Positions 22,073 through 32,195 of a stretch of 64,000 nt of DNA are shown here, one piece after another. The position numbers and the translations under genes were made by a program. Under the pieces are notes generated by a model. That model did no database searches. It was not told the DNA's origin and saw only the letters and a program-made list of their open reading frames with translations. Every line of letters begins with the position of its first letter. Position 1 is the stretch's first letter. This stretch comes from Limnephilus marmoratus (lineage: Eukaryota > Arthropoda > Insecta > Trichoptera > Limnephilidae): the NCBI GenBank assembly GCA_917880885.1, contig OU862931.1, forward strand, positions 14,643,337 through 14,707,336, written 5' to 3'.

Positions 22073-22520
22073 GTGTGCAATTCGGTAGTGCGCGATTTCA
22101 TGCCGCGACAAAATATCCCCGACAAAATATCGCCCAACAAAATATCTACAAAAACCTAACCTTACCTTACCTAACTTTACAGGATGTCTATATTATGTTT
22201 GTCCCATTTTACTATTTTGGAACAACAATTTATTGTCTTTATATGATGTGTGTATTATTTTTGTCCCATTCTATGTCAGGTTAGGTTAGGTTTTAGTAGA
22301 TATTTTGTTGGGGGGTGTTTTGTCGGGGATAATTTGTCGCGGGATGAAAAGTCGCGGAACCGTGCAATTCACACGCGGTAGAAGTGAAACCTTCAGATAA
22401 CTAAAGTCGAGGGACTAAATCCTGTAGATGTACGCATTTGTCTCTTTTTAGTGTTGCTATTCTTCGGTTCATCGAGTTTCAAATCAAATCACAACGGTTT
22501 CATATCAAAAATTCATCTCA
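22073..22520 (+). repeat. Family C repeat split by a MITE
   Basis: The left terminus GTGTGCAATTC (22073-22083) is separated from the rest, which resumes with GTGCAATTCACACGCGG at 22362. C then continues through GTAGAAGTGAAACC, TCTCTTTTTAGTG and CATCGAGTTTCAAATC. The intruder carries a 9-bp duplication of C sequence. Confidence 0.75.
22084..22361. mobile_element. Mutator-like MITE with 9-bp duplication
   Basis: Inverted termini of about 80 bp: the left has GGTAGTGCGCGATTTCATG, CCGCGACAAAATATCCCC and CCAACAAAATATC; the right is the reverse of GGTTCCGCGACTTTTCAT and so on. The 9-bp GTGCAATTC is repeated exactly at 22075-22083 and 22362-22370. Long inverted ends with a 9-bp duplication are the usual marks of Mutator-like elements. 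It has no coding capacity. Confidence 0.8.
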
Positions 22521-22631
22521 TGAACGTGCCAAATGTCGATCAATATTTATACTAACAATTATTATAAGTACTAATTATTATTAGCCTGAAACACTCATCT
22601 ACATTGAAAAAATCTCCCGAGAAAAGATACA

Positions 22632-22705
22632 TGCCGCCGACGGGACTCGAACCCGCGTCCTTATGATTTCCGGTCAACTGCTCTTATCCACTGAGCTACG
22701 TCGGC
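22632..22705 (-). tRNA. tRNA-like gene or pseudogene, anticodon uncertain
   Basis: On the minus strand 74 nt fit a full cloverleaf by length. Acceptor arm GCCGACG/CGGCGGC has one mismatch. D arm GCTC/GAGC, D loop AGTGGATAA, and T arm GCGGG/CCCGT with loop TTCGAGT are intact, and the discriminator is A. The A and B boxes are good and TTTT follows within 10 nt. The anticodon arm is poor: GTTGA/TCATA pairs at only three of five positions and the loop CCGGAAA lacks U33, nominally giving GGA (Ser). It is probably a tRNA pseudogene or SINE head; a functional tRNA is less likely. Confidence 0.55.
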
Positions 22706-23662
22706 TTATCTCCTGCCCGCCAAATAATTCAATATTTACTAGTGTTTCATTCAACAATTACTGCTTATTACATTTTTCCACCTGCAAACAACCAACTTTA
22801 TTTTATATGAGAAAGGCGTTATAAGTGCTAAATCTCCCACTAGGTAGCATCGAGACAAATATTTATACTCTTCTGAATGGAGGTTTAGTAAACAACAAAT
22901 TAATCTCAATTTTCGTAAAAGCTTTCACCACGTTTTATCGTTATTAATTGTTCTAATACCAATCTTGCATGCCGTAATTCGGTGGATTTTAAATCTGGAT
23001 GCTGTAGAATAACTGGGTTACCATCCCGATGGACTGAACCCTTTCGTTCAATCTTATTTCCTCAGACGTGCGTCAGCTTTATCTGAACGCCGGGAGTGAC
23101 ATGCGTTACTTTTGACGTAAAAATAAAACCGATTGTAAGCGAATCCGGATGTCCACTGTTCAGGACGCGGAACCAAATCGGAACGAAATTTGAACGTATC
23201 CGAGTGGAAGCAATTAGAACGGAAAACGTTGGAATTTTTTTAAATGTCAAGTGGATGTTTCGATTGAAGTCTTTTTAGAATATGAAGCCACCCTAACTGC
23301 GTGTTAAATGGAGACGTATTTATTTAGCTTTTTCGTTTAGACGATTTAGTTTTACTCTATCTCATATTATTGAACAATTTATTATAAAACTGTATGTTTT
23401 CGACAGATTAATTTGAAATCAATTTTATCATAATTAACAAGTATGCATCAACAAAACTTTTATGAATTACTCTAACAACAACAAAGAAAGACTTATATTT
23501 AATATTTCTTATGGACTCGAGATTTAATCGATTTCTTACTAAACAAATTAAATGAATAAATATACGAGTATATTTGTAAATTTTCCAAATAAATTATTTA
23601 CCTCAGGATCTTCTGTGTAAAAAGAAAGTACGCGAAATTAACAAATTTTCCACCTAGACTTA
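22706..23662. other. No recognisable feature
   Basis: About 950 bp, A+T-rich. Frames of 60-62 codons overlap on both strands at 23062-23278 without domain resemblance. Confidence 0.5.
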
Positions 23663-24127
23663 TCCATATATATATATATATATAAATCTCGTGTCACGGT
23701 ATTTGTGATTGCACTCCTCTGAAACGGTTTGACCGATTTTTATAATTTTTTTATATATGTTTGGTAGGTGTGATAATATGTTGTAAAGTATATTTCATAC
23801 TGCTAGGTGATTAGGGTGTCCGTATCCAGAAAAAAAATAGTTTTTTTGATGATTTGATGACAAATTTTTTTTGTCCTCAAATAATAGCCATAACCCCAAA
23901 TTTTCACCCTCCTACCCCCACCCTCCCATTTTTTTATTCGCGACCCAGTTTTAAATCGCGATTTTAGTGTTTGTATGAACAAAATCGTTGACAGCGCTCC
24001 ATTCTTCTTTCTGTCATAGGTCCCATCCCCACACACTTACAATACATTCATTATTTTTTATTTAACAACCAAAATATTCTTTAGAAATAATTCATATGGC
24101 AGAACAACGTTTTCCGGGTCAGCTAGT
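23663..24127 (+). mobile_element. Non-autonomous Helitron
   Basis: It starts TCCATATATATATA and continues CTCGTGTCACGGTATTTG and CCTCTGAAACGGTTTGACCG, which is a common Helitron 5' region. It ends CGTTTTCCGGGTCAGCTAGT, followed by T. 465 bp, no coding sequence. The 5' region also matches the reversed copy ending at 28158. Confidence 0.82.
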
Positions 24128-24744
24128 TTCTTTATAAAAATCACCTGTGACAATAAATACCTTAGCCTTCACGAACGGACATGTCCGAGTATGACGTCAC
24201 CGGTCGAGCCACGAAGATTTCGGTATGCATGTCTTCCGGATTGATCCAACTATAAACCACACGTATAGACATGTTTCTATGACGTCATGCTCGGCCGGAC
24301 TACTTCATGAGTACTAGGCTTACGACGGAAATGAAGATGCCAATAGAAAGTAATTACTTTGACCAAATTAATTAACTCCTTAACCCTAGAGAGAGAATCT
24401 ACGTTATAGAGACGTAACCGAATACAAAAATTACTGTCTTTTTTAATTCGCAACGTAGCGCGCTGCATATCTCAGTTAGCTCAGTTGCTTAGCTCAGAGC
24501 ATGCGAGGGGCGGTAAGTACAATAATTACGCCACCTTTATTATTATTGCCAAAATTATTGCCACCGCGTACAATAATTACGGAGAAATACGTCCATACGT
24601 CCGAAAACGTACCATACGTCCGAAAAACGTATGATTATGTTTTGTGTAACTTTCAAACTTGTTCGTTTAAATGTGATTTAGCGAATAAAAAATAAGAATA
24701 ACGACCGATTTGTTAATCGGTATAAACTTTCATAACATATAAAA
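24128..24744. other. No recognisable feature
   Basis: Contains a small inverted string (GACGTCACCGGTCG near 24193, GACGTCATGCTCGG near 24281) and a self-complementary CGGACATGTCCG near 24176. Neither can be assigned. Confidence 0.45.
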
Positions 24745-24925
24745 AATACGATTTTGACATAAAAACATTATGCATGCGTATACATATGTGTATGTGTGTA
24801 TGTCTGTGTATATGCATGCTTTTATATGTACCCGTCTCAGAACAGACCTTGTCTAGTGAAGCGGGTTACTTACTTGTTTATATTTCAATAAACGCCCGGC
24901 TTGCCGGCAATTTAAAAAAAAAATA
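24745..24925 (+). mobile_element. Family E LINE/SINE 3' end
   Basis: TA/TG microsatellite, then the hairpin ACCCGTCTCAG and CTAGTGAAGCGGGT (24830-24866), then CAATAAACGCCCGGC, TTGCCGGCAATTT and a poly(A) of 9. It is the sense-strand counterpart of 7811-7925. The coding part is absent. Confidence 0.65.
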
Positions 24926-25046
24926 TTTTTCCTTTTAAAAACGACTTAATATTTTGTAGTTAATTTGTAAGAGGTTTATATAATTTTTATAATTATTTTG
25001 GTTTCATTTAAAGTACGAAACCCTAAACTAATTATTCAATTACCTC

Positions 25047-25079
25047 TGTGGAAGTATGATAATATGTCATACTTCCACA
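25047..25079. other. Perfect 13-bp hairpin
   Basis: TGTGGAAGTATGA (25047-25059) pairs with TCATACTTCCACA (25067-25079) across a 7-nt loop. Its origin is unknown and no promoter or gene is near. Confidence 0.7.
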
Positions 25080-25235
25080 TGACACACACACAGTTTTAAA
25101 CTTCAGTACGTCTCTAAGACGTATCATTATCTTTAACGTGGGTAAGAATAAGAATATCTTTCTGGGGTTAATAAAGAAAGCTTTAAAATTTCATGACCCG
25201 AAAGATCAAAGTTGGACGGGTTTTGTCAATTTTAT

Positions 25236-25274
25236 AACCCCAATTTTATCTGCGAGGCTGATAAAATTGGGGTT
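25236..25274. other. Perfect 15-bp hairpin
   Basis: AACCCCAATTTTATC (25236-25250) pairs with its reverse complement at 25260-25274 around a 9-nt loop. It lies just 5' of a family A copy. It may be an inverted-repeat relic. Confidence 0.7.
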
Positions 25275-25309
25275 GGAAACGGAGATGGAAAAAACGAAGG
25301 TTGTTCTGC

Positions 25310-25650
25310 CGCCCCGGTAACCATTTATTGAATAACCAAAATCTATGTCATAGGTAGTTCGCTACGCTTAGTGACGTATACCCACCCAGGTGAGTTTTTT
25401 TCTATTCTTGGCTGTGGATGCATCTGTCCACCAACTGAGTGGCAGACCGGATTGGGGGAAACTGATTGAGAGAGACCTTTTGACATATCCAGCAGCACTC
25501 TCTGAACTCGTCGCCTTGCACCCCAAGAGGAGGGATGGCTTCATAGACACTGACTCCCAAATTCCTCCCATACCTTTTTCCTTCCCAGAACTCCTCTTCT
25601 TCCTTTCATAAAAATACCATCCAGCGTTGAGCAAATGTTAAAAATAGCTT
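25310..25650 (+). mobile_element. Family A retroposon, long form
   Basis: Sense copy with CCGCCCCGGTAACC, the long-form block (ACTGATTGAGAGAGACC, CTTGCACCCCAAGAGG) and CCTTCCCAGAACTCC. The 3' hairpin tail is lost. The 88-codon minus-strand frame here (25634-25368) is an artefact of the repeat. Confidence 0.75.
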
Positions 25651-26334
25651 TAATATATATAACTCTCTTCCATCATCCATAATCCGGCCTTAAACTTAGT
25701 TTTTGTTTCGTTACTTGACTACAGCTTGTACATTATATTAATGCGTTAATTTTTATTTTTAATATTTATAATATTACTCATCGAAGCAATATCAATAGTA
25801 CGAGACTAAGTCTTAGTCACACCCAAAACTTGTTTTCCCAGCTAAACATTTTTTCTGGTAATATTCCGTTTGAATATTTTTTCAATAATGAATATTCATA
25901 AAATTGACGAGCCTGTTGCGTGACATCAAAACGTCAAACTAGGTCATAAAAAGCTCTACAATATAATCCACTCAGGGTATTAAAACACCACAAAAATGAC
26001 AACAATAAGGTATCATCTCATCGGTAATTTCCTATTCCCTTCGGGTCCGTTCGGTTCCGTTCAGTGAACCCTAGGCTTATATTGTATACTTGTTTTTCTT
26101 ATACCCACGCATTAAACCGACGTTTTATGCTTTCCATCTTGTTTTAATGGCCGCATTTTGTAGAAATGGCTTTTATTGATTGTTCGAACTTTTATTGGCG
26201 CACTAATGGATTGATTATTTTTGATTATCCCATAAAGCGTGTTTTTCGTCCTTTTTCTCCTAACGCCGAATTAATTTTCAGACATAAAATCGCTTTTTAC
26301 AAGGCTGTATAATTTGTCAATAAAAATTTTGGGT
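25651..26334. other. No recognisable feature
   Basis: A+T-rich. No open frame or repeat was recognised. Confidence 0.5.
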
Positions 26335-26420
26335 TTGTTTTATTTATGTGAATACAGCAAGATAACTCTTGTACAAAGCCAACGAGACTATAGCGTCCCG
26401 ATTGGAGCATATTCCGAGTG
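26335..26420 (-). mobile_element. SINE B fragment
   Basis: The tail part in reverse: a T-rich run, GTGAATACAGCAAG, CCAACGAGACTATAGCG and ATTGGAGCATAT. The rest of the body is missing. Confidence 0.5.
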
Positions 26421-26693
26421 ATCAGAGAAAATGAACAGCTTGGAAACCATTATATAAACCATATCTTGGAAACAATTCTTGCTCGTATTGTTAATTTTAA
26501 TACCTAGATTTTTATTTATTGACAAGTAAATTCCGCTTAATTATTGTTACGCATGACAGCAACGGTTTAATAACGCGACATTCGGATGGCGAAACAGCTG
26601 TCAACAATTACGGAGCAGTATTTTTTTCTTAGATAATATATATAACTAAAATAAATGTATGTACATATTTAAAGAATAACTTAATATTATTGG

Positions 26694-27020
26694 GAGGCGG
26701 GAATGGGTACCGCCGCCCCGGGAACCTTTATAACCAACACCTCTGCCATAGATCACCCCAAGTGGTTCGCTACGTTTGGTGATTTAGCAGGAGTGCCCGG
26801 GTTCATGGGGTGAGGTTTGTCTAGGTCTTGGAGGCGGATGACCAGGACATACTGAACCCCAGATTCCTACCGACCCCTTAAACCCTTTTCCTTCCCAGAA
26901 CTCTCCTCTCCTTCCTTTCCTTAAAAAAAACCCTCCACACAGCATCCTCAAAGATGATATAGGCCCTGAGGGAAATTATTTTCCTCAGGGCCCCCTGCGT
27001 GGAGCTCATGTAAAAAAAAA
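26694..27020 (+). mobile_element. Family A retroposon, short form
   Basis: Complete sense copy: TTGGGAGGCGGGAATGG, short-form junction GGAGGCGGATGACCAGG, and tail hairpin GGCCCTGAGG/CCTCAGGGCC inside CCTCCACACA. It ends GAGCTCATG followed by ten A. It is one of the least decayed copies. Confidence 0.9.
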
Positions 27021-27307
27021 ACACTCTGTCCGGACATCATATGGCTAACCAAAAAAAAAATTCGGTCTGAGATTTACGATTTTTTTTTCCTGATTCCTTT
27101 TTTCAGCAACTAAAGGAAAAGAAAATTTAATAGTCAGGGTTACACTTCGAACATTTTAAAATATATTAAACAGCTGATGTTCACTCCCTAGCGAGCGATT
27201 TTTTTCCAAATTTCAAGCTAAAATCAAAAAGTTATTTCACAAAATCGACTCTCAAGTGTGCTGTCAATTTACCTGCTTTCTTTTATACTATTATGATTCC
27301 AAACACC

Positions 27308-27491
27308 TTTTTTTTAAGAAAGACAAACATTCCCGGTTTACGAATAACACGACAATATTTGAAAATCTCCTACTACCAGTAGCCGAAAATGTTGCTTGAG
27401 TCGTGATGGAGGACTTCGCCAGTCGAGGAATTGAACACGGAACGCCTGGGTGGGACCTATACGCGATGCCCACTCAACCACTGACCGGTCG
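27308..27491 (-). mobile_element. SINE J (tRNA-derived)
   Basis: On the minus strand the head reads GACCGGTCAGTGGTTGAGTG (A box) and GTGTTCAATTCC (B box). Then come CAAGCAACATTTTCGGC and GGAATGTTTGTCTTTC plus poly(A). It matches the plus-strand copy at 47951-48133 along its whole length, about 185 bp. Confidence 0.85.
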
Positions 27492-27526
27492 AAAATGTAC
27501 ACTAAGATGTCATGCTACACATATGC

Positions 27527-27640
27527 CCTGATGATGGACACTGTAACTCTGTTGCTTAACTAAAAAATCAGGATGCGCAAAACCGCATGATAACCGAAAA
27601 ATTTATCGCGTTACTTTTGGCCGTGAAAATCTCGAATTTT
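27527..27640 (+). mobile_element. Family F right-arm fragment
   Basis: CTGATGATGGACACTG is intact, but the rest of the core and arm is diverged (TGTTGCTTAAC where TGTCCGAAAC is expected). It ends with CTTTTGGCCGTGAAAATCT. No left arm was found. Confidence 0.5.
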
Positions 27641-27648
27641 AGAATAAA

Positions 27649-28158
27649 ACTAGCTGATCCGGCGAACTTCGTACCGCCTCAGAATCAAAAACTGTTGTCA
27701 ACTTATTAGCTGAATTGATCTAAATTGTTTCTCCCTGCGTATCCTTTCCCCTCTCGCGTTCCCTCTCCCTCTCCCCACTCCACTTCTCCCCTTCCCCCGT
27801 CCCGCTAACCCCCCTTCCGGAGTTCCTTTCCCCCCTCCCCCCCCCTCCCCCCTCCCCCCTCCCCCTCCCCCCCTCCCCCCTTCCCCCTCCCCCCTCCCCC
27901 GGTTCACAGTTCAATATTATACCCCTTACAATATTGCTGCAGTTCTTTCAAAATAGGAGAATTCATTCCATACAAAATGTATGGGGAAAATAATTTTCTT
28001 CGGAGTGGAACACCCTTTACTTTTAGGGGTATGAAAAATAGATGTTGGTCGATTCTCAGACCTACCAGATAAGCACACAAAATTTCATCAAAATTGGTCC
28101 AGCCGTTTCGGAGGAGTATGGTAACAAACACCGTGACACGAGAATTTTATATATTAGA
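27649..28158 (-). mobile_element. Non-autonomous Helitron
   Basis: In reverse, the 3' end ACTAGCTGATCCGGCG is at 27649 and the 5' end TCTAATATATAAAATTC is at 28158. After the 5' end comes CTCGTGTCACGGTG and CGAAACGGCTGGACC. A pyrimidine-rich block at 27735-27900 (C runs on plus, G runs on minus) makes glycine-rich artefact frames on the minus strand. Confidence 0.82.
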
Positions 28159-28579
28159 TTGAGTATTATATAGACCTGAAAACGAATAATGGTGTAATGT
28201 TTGAGTTCCTTTACTTATTTTTAAATATTTCACCTCTAAAAATGCGAGTAACGTGACTTAATTCAGGTAAAAGCAGACAAATATAACAGTTGAGACAAAA
28301 ATTGGGTAATGTTTTGTATTCCTAGCTCAAGAAATAAAAAGCTGAATATTCCCATATTTGCAAAAGACCAATTTGAAACGAACACAGCATTACGTAAAAT
28401 TAACAATGCGAAATATAAACATTAATAATTGTTTCATGTTATAAATGGGTTCTTCTACAAATAATTGATTTTTTAACATTATTGTTTCACTGAAATTCAA
28501 TATTAATTGTTGCAACGTTTATCCACGTTGTTTTATAGATAAAACTAAAAAGCAGCCTTCCTCTTCTTCGTTTCTCTCA
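28159..28579. other. No recognisable feature
   Basis: A+T-rich spacer between two oppositely oriented Helitrons. Confidence 0.5.
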
Positions 28580-28619
<40 letters not shown>

Positions 28620-29572
28620 AAAATCTGTTACCTTTAGTTTGTCTCGCTAAAACTCGAGAACGGCTGGACTGATTTAGCTGATTTTGGTTTTGAAATGTTT
28701 GTCGTAGTCCAGGGTAGGTTTAAACATTGAGAAAATATGGAAAAATTTACGTAAAAACAACAATTTCATTTTCCCCATAAAAACTGTTCTACCTACTTTC
28801 CTGTCAATCATTTGACCTTCTGGAGGTGGGAGAGGGGGGAGGGAAGGAAGGGGGAGGGGTATAGGATGGTGGGGAGAAGATGGAGGGGGGAGGGGTACGG
28901 GAAAGGGAGGGGGGAGGGGGAGGGGTAGGGGAAGGGGAAAAAGCGGGAAAAAGCTAGCGTTTTATGGGCAATCAAGAGGCGAAAGTTGAAAGGCGTTGTG
29001 CTCATAATCCAACAGTGAAACGAACCAATATCCACGAACTGCAAACGTTTCTTCATCAGAACAATGATTTAGTAAAAATGTTCAAAATGGCATTAGATCG
29101 TTTGCTATCGGACAGCCATAATATTAAAGCAAACATATATGTGTGTTTGTTACTCTTTCACCCAAATGAATGGATTTTAATGAAAATTTACAATAATATA
29201 GCTCATACATCAGAATAACATATAAGAGCTCTGGCATCATGAAATTTGTATAAAAAAATTGCAATAGGTGGCACACGAGCTGTTTGAAAACTGAATGTAT
29301 TGGGAATGAATGTACGGAATGCAGGAGGGGGAGGGGAACCGTGGAAGGGGGAGGCGAAAACGGGAGGGGGGAGGGGAACTCGGGAGGGGGTTTCTTGAGA
29401 CGGGGGAAGGGGGGGAGTAGATTGAGAAGAGGGAAGATGGAACGCGAGAGGGGAAGGGGACGCGGGGGTGGAGGGGAGGAGGAAGGTGAACGGGACGAAT
29501 GGGAAAGGATACGCAGCTAGAAACAACTTCTTTATTAAAAGGCATAGCAACGCATGCCGGGTACCAGCTAGT
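28580..29572 (+). mobile_element. Helitron with degraded coding segment
   Basis: It starts TCTATATATAT with a (TA)n run, then TCTCGCTAAAACTCGAGAACG and GGCTGGACTG. It ends CGCATGCCGGGTACCAGCTAGT, followed by T. Two G-rich tracts (28815-28945 and 29310-29490) flank a unique segment that encodes part of a Helitron protein. The 3' part is shared with 16711-17173. Confidence 0.82.
28961..29218 (+). pseudogene. Helitron Rep/helicase protein fragment
   Basis: The plus-strand frame reads HNPTVKRTNIHELQTFLHQ and continues NNDLVKMFKMALDRLLSDSH before drifting. Helitron proteins of insects carry a closely similar block (LHQ-N-x-LV-x-MFK-x-ALE/D-x-x-PSD) upstream of the Rep/helicase catalytic parts. 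Only about 50 residues are recognisable and the catalytic HUH and helicase motifs are absent, so it is a relic. It supports the Helitron call for the surrounding element and shows descent from an autonomous copy. Assignment rests on recognition of this block and could be tested by protein search. Confidence 0.65.
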
Positions 29573-30369
29573 TTTTAATAAATTAAACTAGTGAGAAACC
29601 TTCCCCTCCTTCGTTCTCCTCCCTCTACCCCTCTCTCCTTAGCTCCCTGCCGCTAAACTATAGGAAAAACCCACATTTTTTTCAAACTTGAAAATTTTAA
29701 ATTTGAAAAAAATATTTGTGACGCCAGAGCTCACCATTATATATAGAAATCTTTGTGGGCGTGCCCACAACAGCTAACCAAAGTTAAACATAATACGGGA
29801 TAAACAAAGAAAGATGCATTTTATATACAAAGATGACTAAATTGGAGAAATTTCAAAATCAAACATTTATGAAAGAGCCTTGACGATCATAAGTAAGTAT
29901 TCTTTTGGGGTGGCAATTTTAGTTTTTAAAAATCATTAAAATTGTGATTACACTTAATTTTATTCCAAATTAAATTTTATAATTAATATTAACATAGAAT
30001 TTGACCTTTTTTATGGGTTTGTTTACCTGGCGCCTTCGCAGTTAATTAAAAAGAGGTCAAAAGGTTTCGTTCACCCAGCAAAGAGCTATTAATAAATAGG
30101 ATCTAATCTACGCTTAGAAGCCTCCCAAGAAAATTATCCACTGGTTCATTAAACTTGTGGAATCCAACCTATAAAGAGAATAATAAATCTATTCATAATT
30201 TGGTTGTAAAATTACTATAAAAATGCTATAGTCGACAGTAAAAAAACTCTAATTTTTTATCACCATAACACGGGCATGTATGCCTAGGATGGTGGTCGAA
30301 AAATCCTCAAATTGTGTAACCATCAAAGCAATTAATAAATAAATGTCGAGATTAAATAAATCAATTAAA
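29573..30369. other. No clear feature
   Basis: It contains a C-rich patch at 29595-29650 and AGCTCACCATTATATATAGAAATC near 29735, both reminiscent of Helitron internal sequence, but no ends. The remainder is A+T-rich. Confidence 0.4.
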
Positions 30370-30584
30370 ACGGCCTCTGCGGGGTAAGGCTCCTGACTCC
30401 CAAACCGGAGGTGTTGGATTCAAACCCTGGCGTGTGCAAGTAAATTTTATTTAATGAATTTGTGTTATTTCATAATCTATTCATTTGAAATTACACGTTC
30501 CAGGGTGGAAGATACTCTTAGTATTGCCCTGGTGTAAGGCATCATTCAGACTTGAAAAGTTGCTTGAAATGGCTTTAGCCGTGT
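30370..30584 (+). mobile_element. SINE B with complete tRNA-like head
   Basis: The best head in the window: CGGGGTAAGGCTCCTGACTC (A-box region), then GTTGGATTCAAACCC (B box), GTGCAAGTAAATTTTATTT, then the body GTTCCAGGGTGGAAG and GTATTGCCCTGG. It is cut at GCTTTAGCCGTGTT, where an inverted SINE B begins. Confidence 0.82.
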
Positions 30585-31155
30585 TATATGAATACACCTC
30601 ACAAGCAGCAGCGGCTCGTGACTTTTGGGCGTGCTAGAGTGCTAATATTAAGAAAAAATGGCATTCATGATGTTATGAAAAAAAACGAAAATCGATTTTT
30701 TGTGTCACTGGATTTCCTGAAAATCTTCATACAAAAAACCGATTTTCGAAAAAAAAAATCTTAATACAACACCAATAATTCCATCTTTCAATATTAGCAC
30801 TCTAGCACACCCAACAGTCACGAGCCGCCACTGCTCACAACAGGTCCAGCTGATCCCGTCTGGTGAGACGATGACATCCACAATTGGGGTGTGTTGTGAG
30901 GCTGAAGGTAGCGGGGAGGGGAAAGAGATGGGGAGAAAAAGGTGGGGAAGTACCTGGCTATCCAGATCTGGTCTCTAAACATGGCTGAAGCCATATCAAG
31001 CAACGTTTCAATTCTGAATGGTGGTCTTACACCAGGGCGATACTGAGAGTAAATTCAACTCTGGAATATACCACAAATATGCTGTACATTATTTTAAATA
31101 AATTAATTGTGAAATAACATAAATTAATCAAATAAAATTTATTAGTTTTGATTAG
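30585..31155 (-). mobile_element. SINE B, split by a hAT MITE
   Basis: In reverse: ATATGAATACACCTCACAA at the 3' end, then (after the MITE) CCCGTCTGGTGAGACG, AGTACCTGGCTATCC, CTTACACCAGGGCG and AATAAAATTTATTAG. The head is absent beyond 31155. It forms a tail-to-body inverted pair with the preceding sense copy. Confidence 0.8.
30606..30833. mobile_element. hAT-type MITE
   Basis: Left end CAGCAGCGGCTCGTG and right end CACGAGCCGCCACTG are inverted, continuing into GTGCTAGAGTGCTAATATT on both sides (about 43-bp arms). The octamers CTCACAAG (30598-30605) and CTCACAAC (30834-30841) match at 7 of 8. The CAG termini and 8-bp duplication fit hAT. There is no transposase sequence. Confidence 0.82.
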
Positions 31156-31589
31156 CCGGGTATATATTATATAAATCTTGTTGGTTTAATTGATTCGATT
31201 GCCGACTGCTCATTTCTCGATTCGTGAATCGTTAATTCAAAACTGCCTAGAAAAAAAAATGTTGTCCTTTGATAAGTAACAGTAAGCTTATATGAATAAA
31301 TTTAAATTGAAATGATTTTGTCAAGTGATTAAAATGAACGCTGAAAATCAAATTACTGGAATCCTTTTAGTTTTGGCATGCACGATTGACTGATGCAATA
31401 TTTTGATTCGTTCAAATGCATTCATAATTTAATTAAATTAATCGAGCTTTTCATGAATTAATGTGAACAAATCAAATGATTTATGTTCGAGATATAGTCA
31501 TGAGATCAACATACAACATTATTATACAAACCGGTTTCGACGTGTTAGTAATATTTTTTTGGCCAAGTGCTACTTTGCTGCATCCTTCA

Positions 31590-31958
31590 GCTTTTTTTAA
31601 ATAGAATACCGTTCAAGATTCCCAACTGCTACTGTCTGGATCTAGTGAGACTAAGGCTGGTCCCCAATTGAGGTATGTTGTGAGGCTGAAAATAATGAGA
31701 GAGAAGGAAGAAGGGAGAGAGGAAGGTGGGGAATTACCTGGCTATTAAAATCTGATCACCAAACACGTCTAAAACCATTTCAAACAAAGTTTCAATTCGG
31801 AATGGTGGCTTAAATCAGGGCGATATTGAGAGTGTGTTTCGCTCTGGAACGTGACGCCAATATACTGCAAATTATTTGTAATTAATATGTTAGAAATAAA
31901 ACATTCGAATTGCTAATTAACTAACTAGCCTAACCCCTCGACCACAGAGTCCGTCAAA
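31590..31958 (-). mobile_element. SINE B
   Basis: In reverse, from the T run at 31590 through CCCAACTGCTACTGTC, GGGGAATTACCTGGC and CAGGGCGATATTGAG to a partial head (CCCCTCGACCACAGAG) at about 31935-31958. Confidence 0.75.
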
Positions 31959-32195
31959 GCTTCTTGGCTTCGATGTCTTTAAATTTAAAACATAATTTGT
32001 ACCTTTATTCTCATGAATTAAACCACGCTCCATGATATACTCGTACATCGTTCCTCCACAAACCAATATATTTAAAATAATAATAATAATAACATAGTAT
32101 TTATATAGCGCAGTTTTGTGATATTTCACTTCAAGTGCGCTTAAAATACTCCAACGGGCTTGAATATTTGTTCATTACCATAGTCCCTTCCTTAA

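Noticed and set aside
24464..24500. Possible tRNA (TTAGCTCAGTTGCTTAGC)
   Set aside because: Only a D-arm-like string is present. No T arm with GGTTC-x-A-x2-CC or acceptor pairing follows.
31515..31600. Another hammerhead-like motif (minus strand, GAAACCGGTTTG and CTGAAGGATG)
   Set aside because: The first core block reads CTGAAGGA in place of CTGANGA and no stem II pairs next to GAAA, so the fold is not supported, though it may be a decayed relative.
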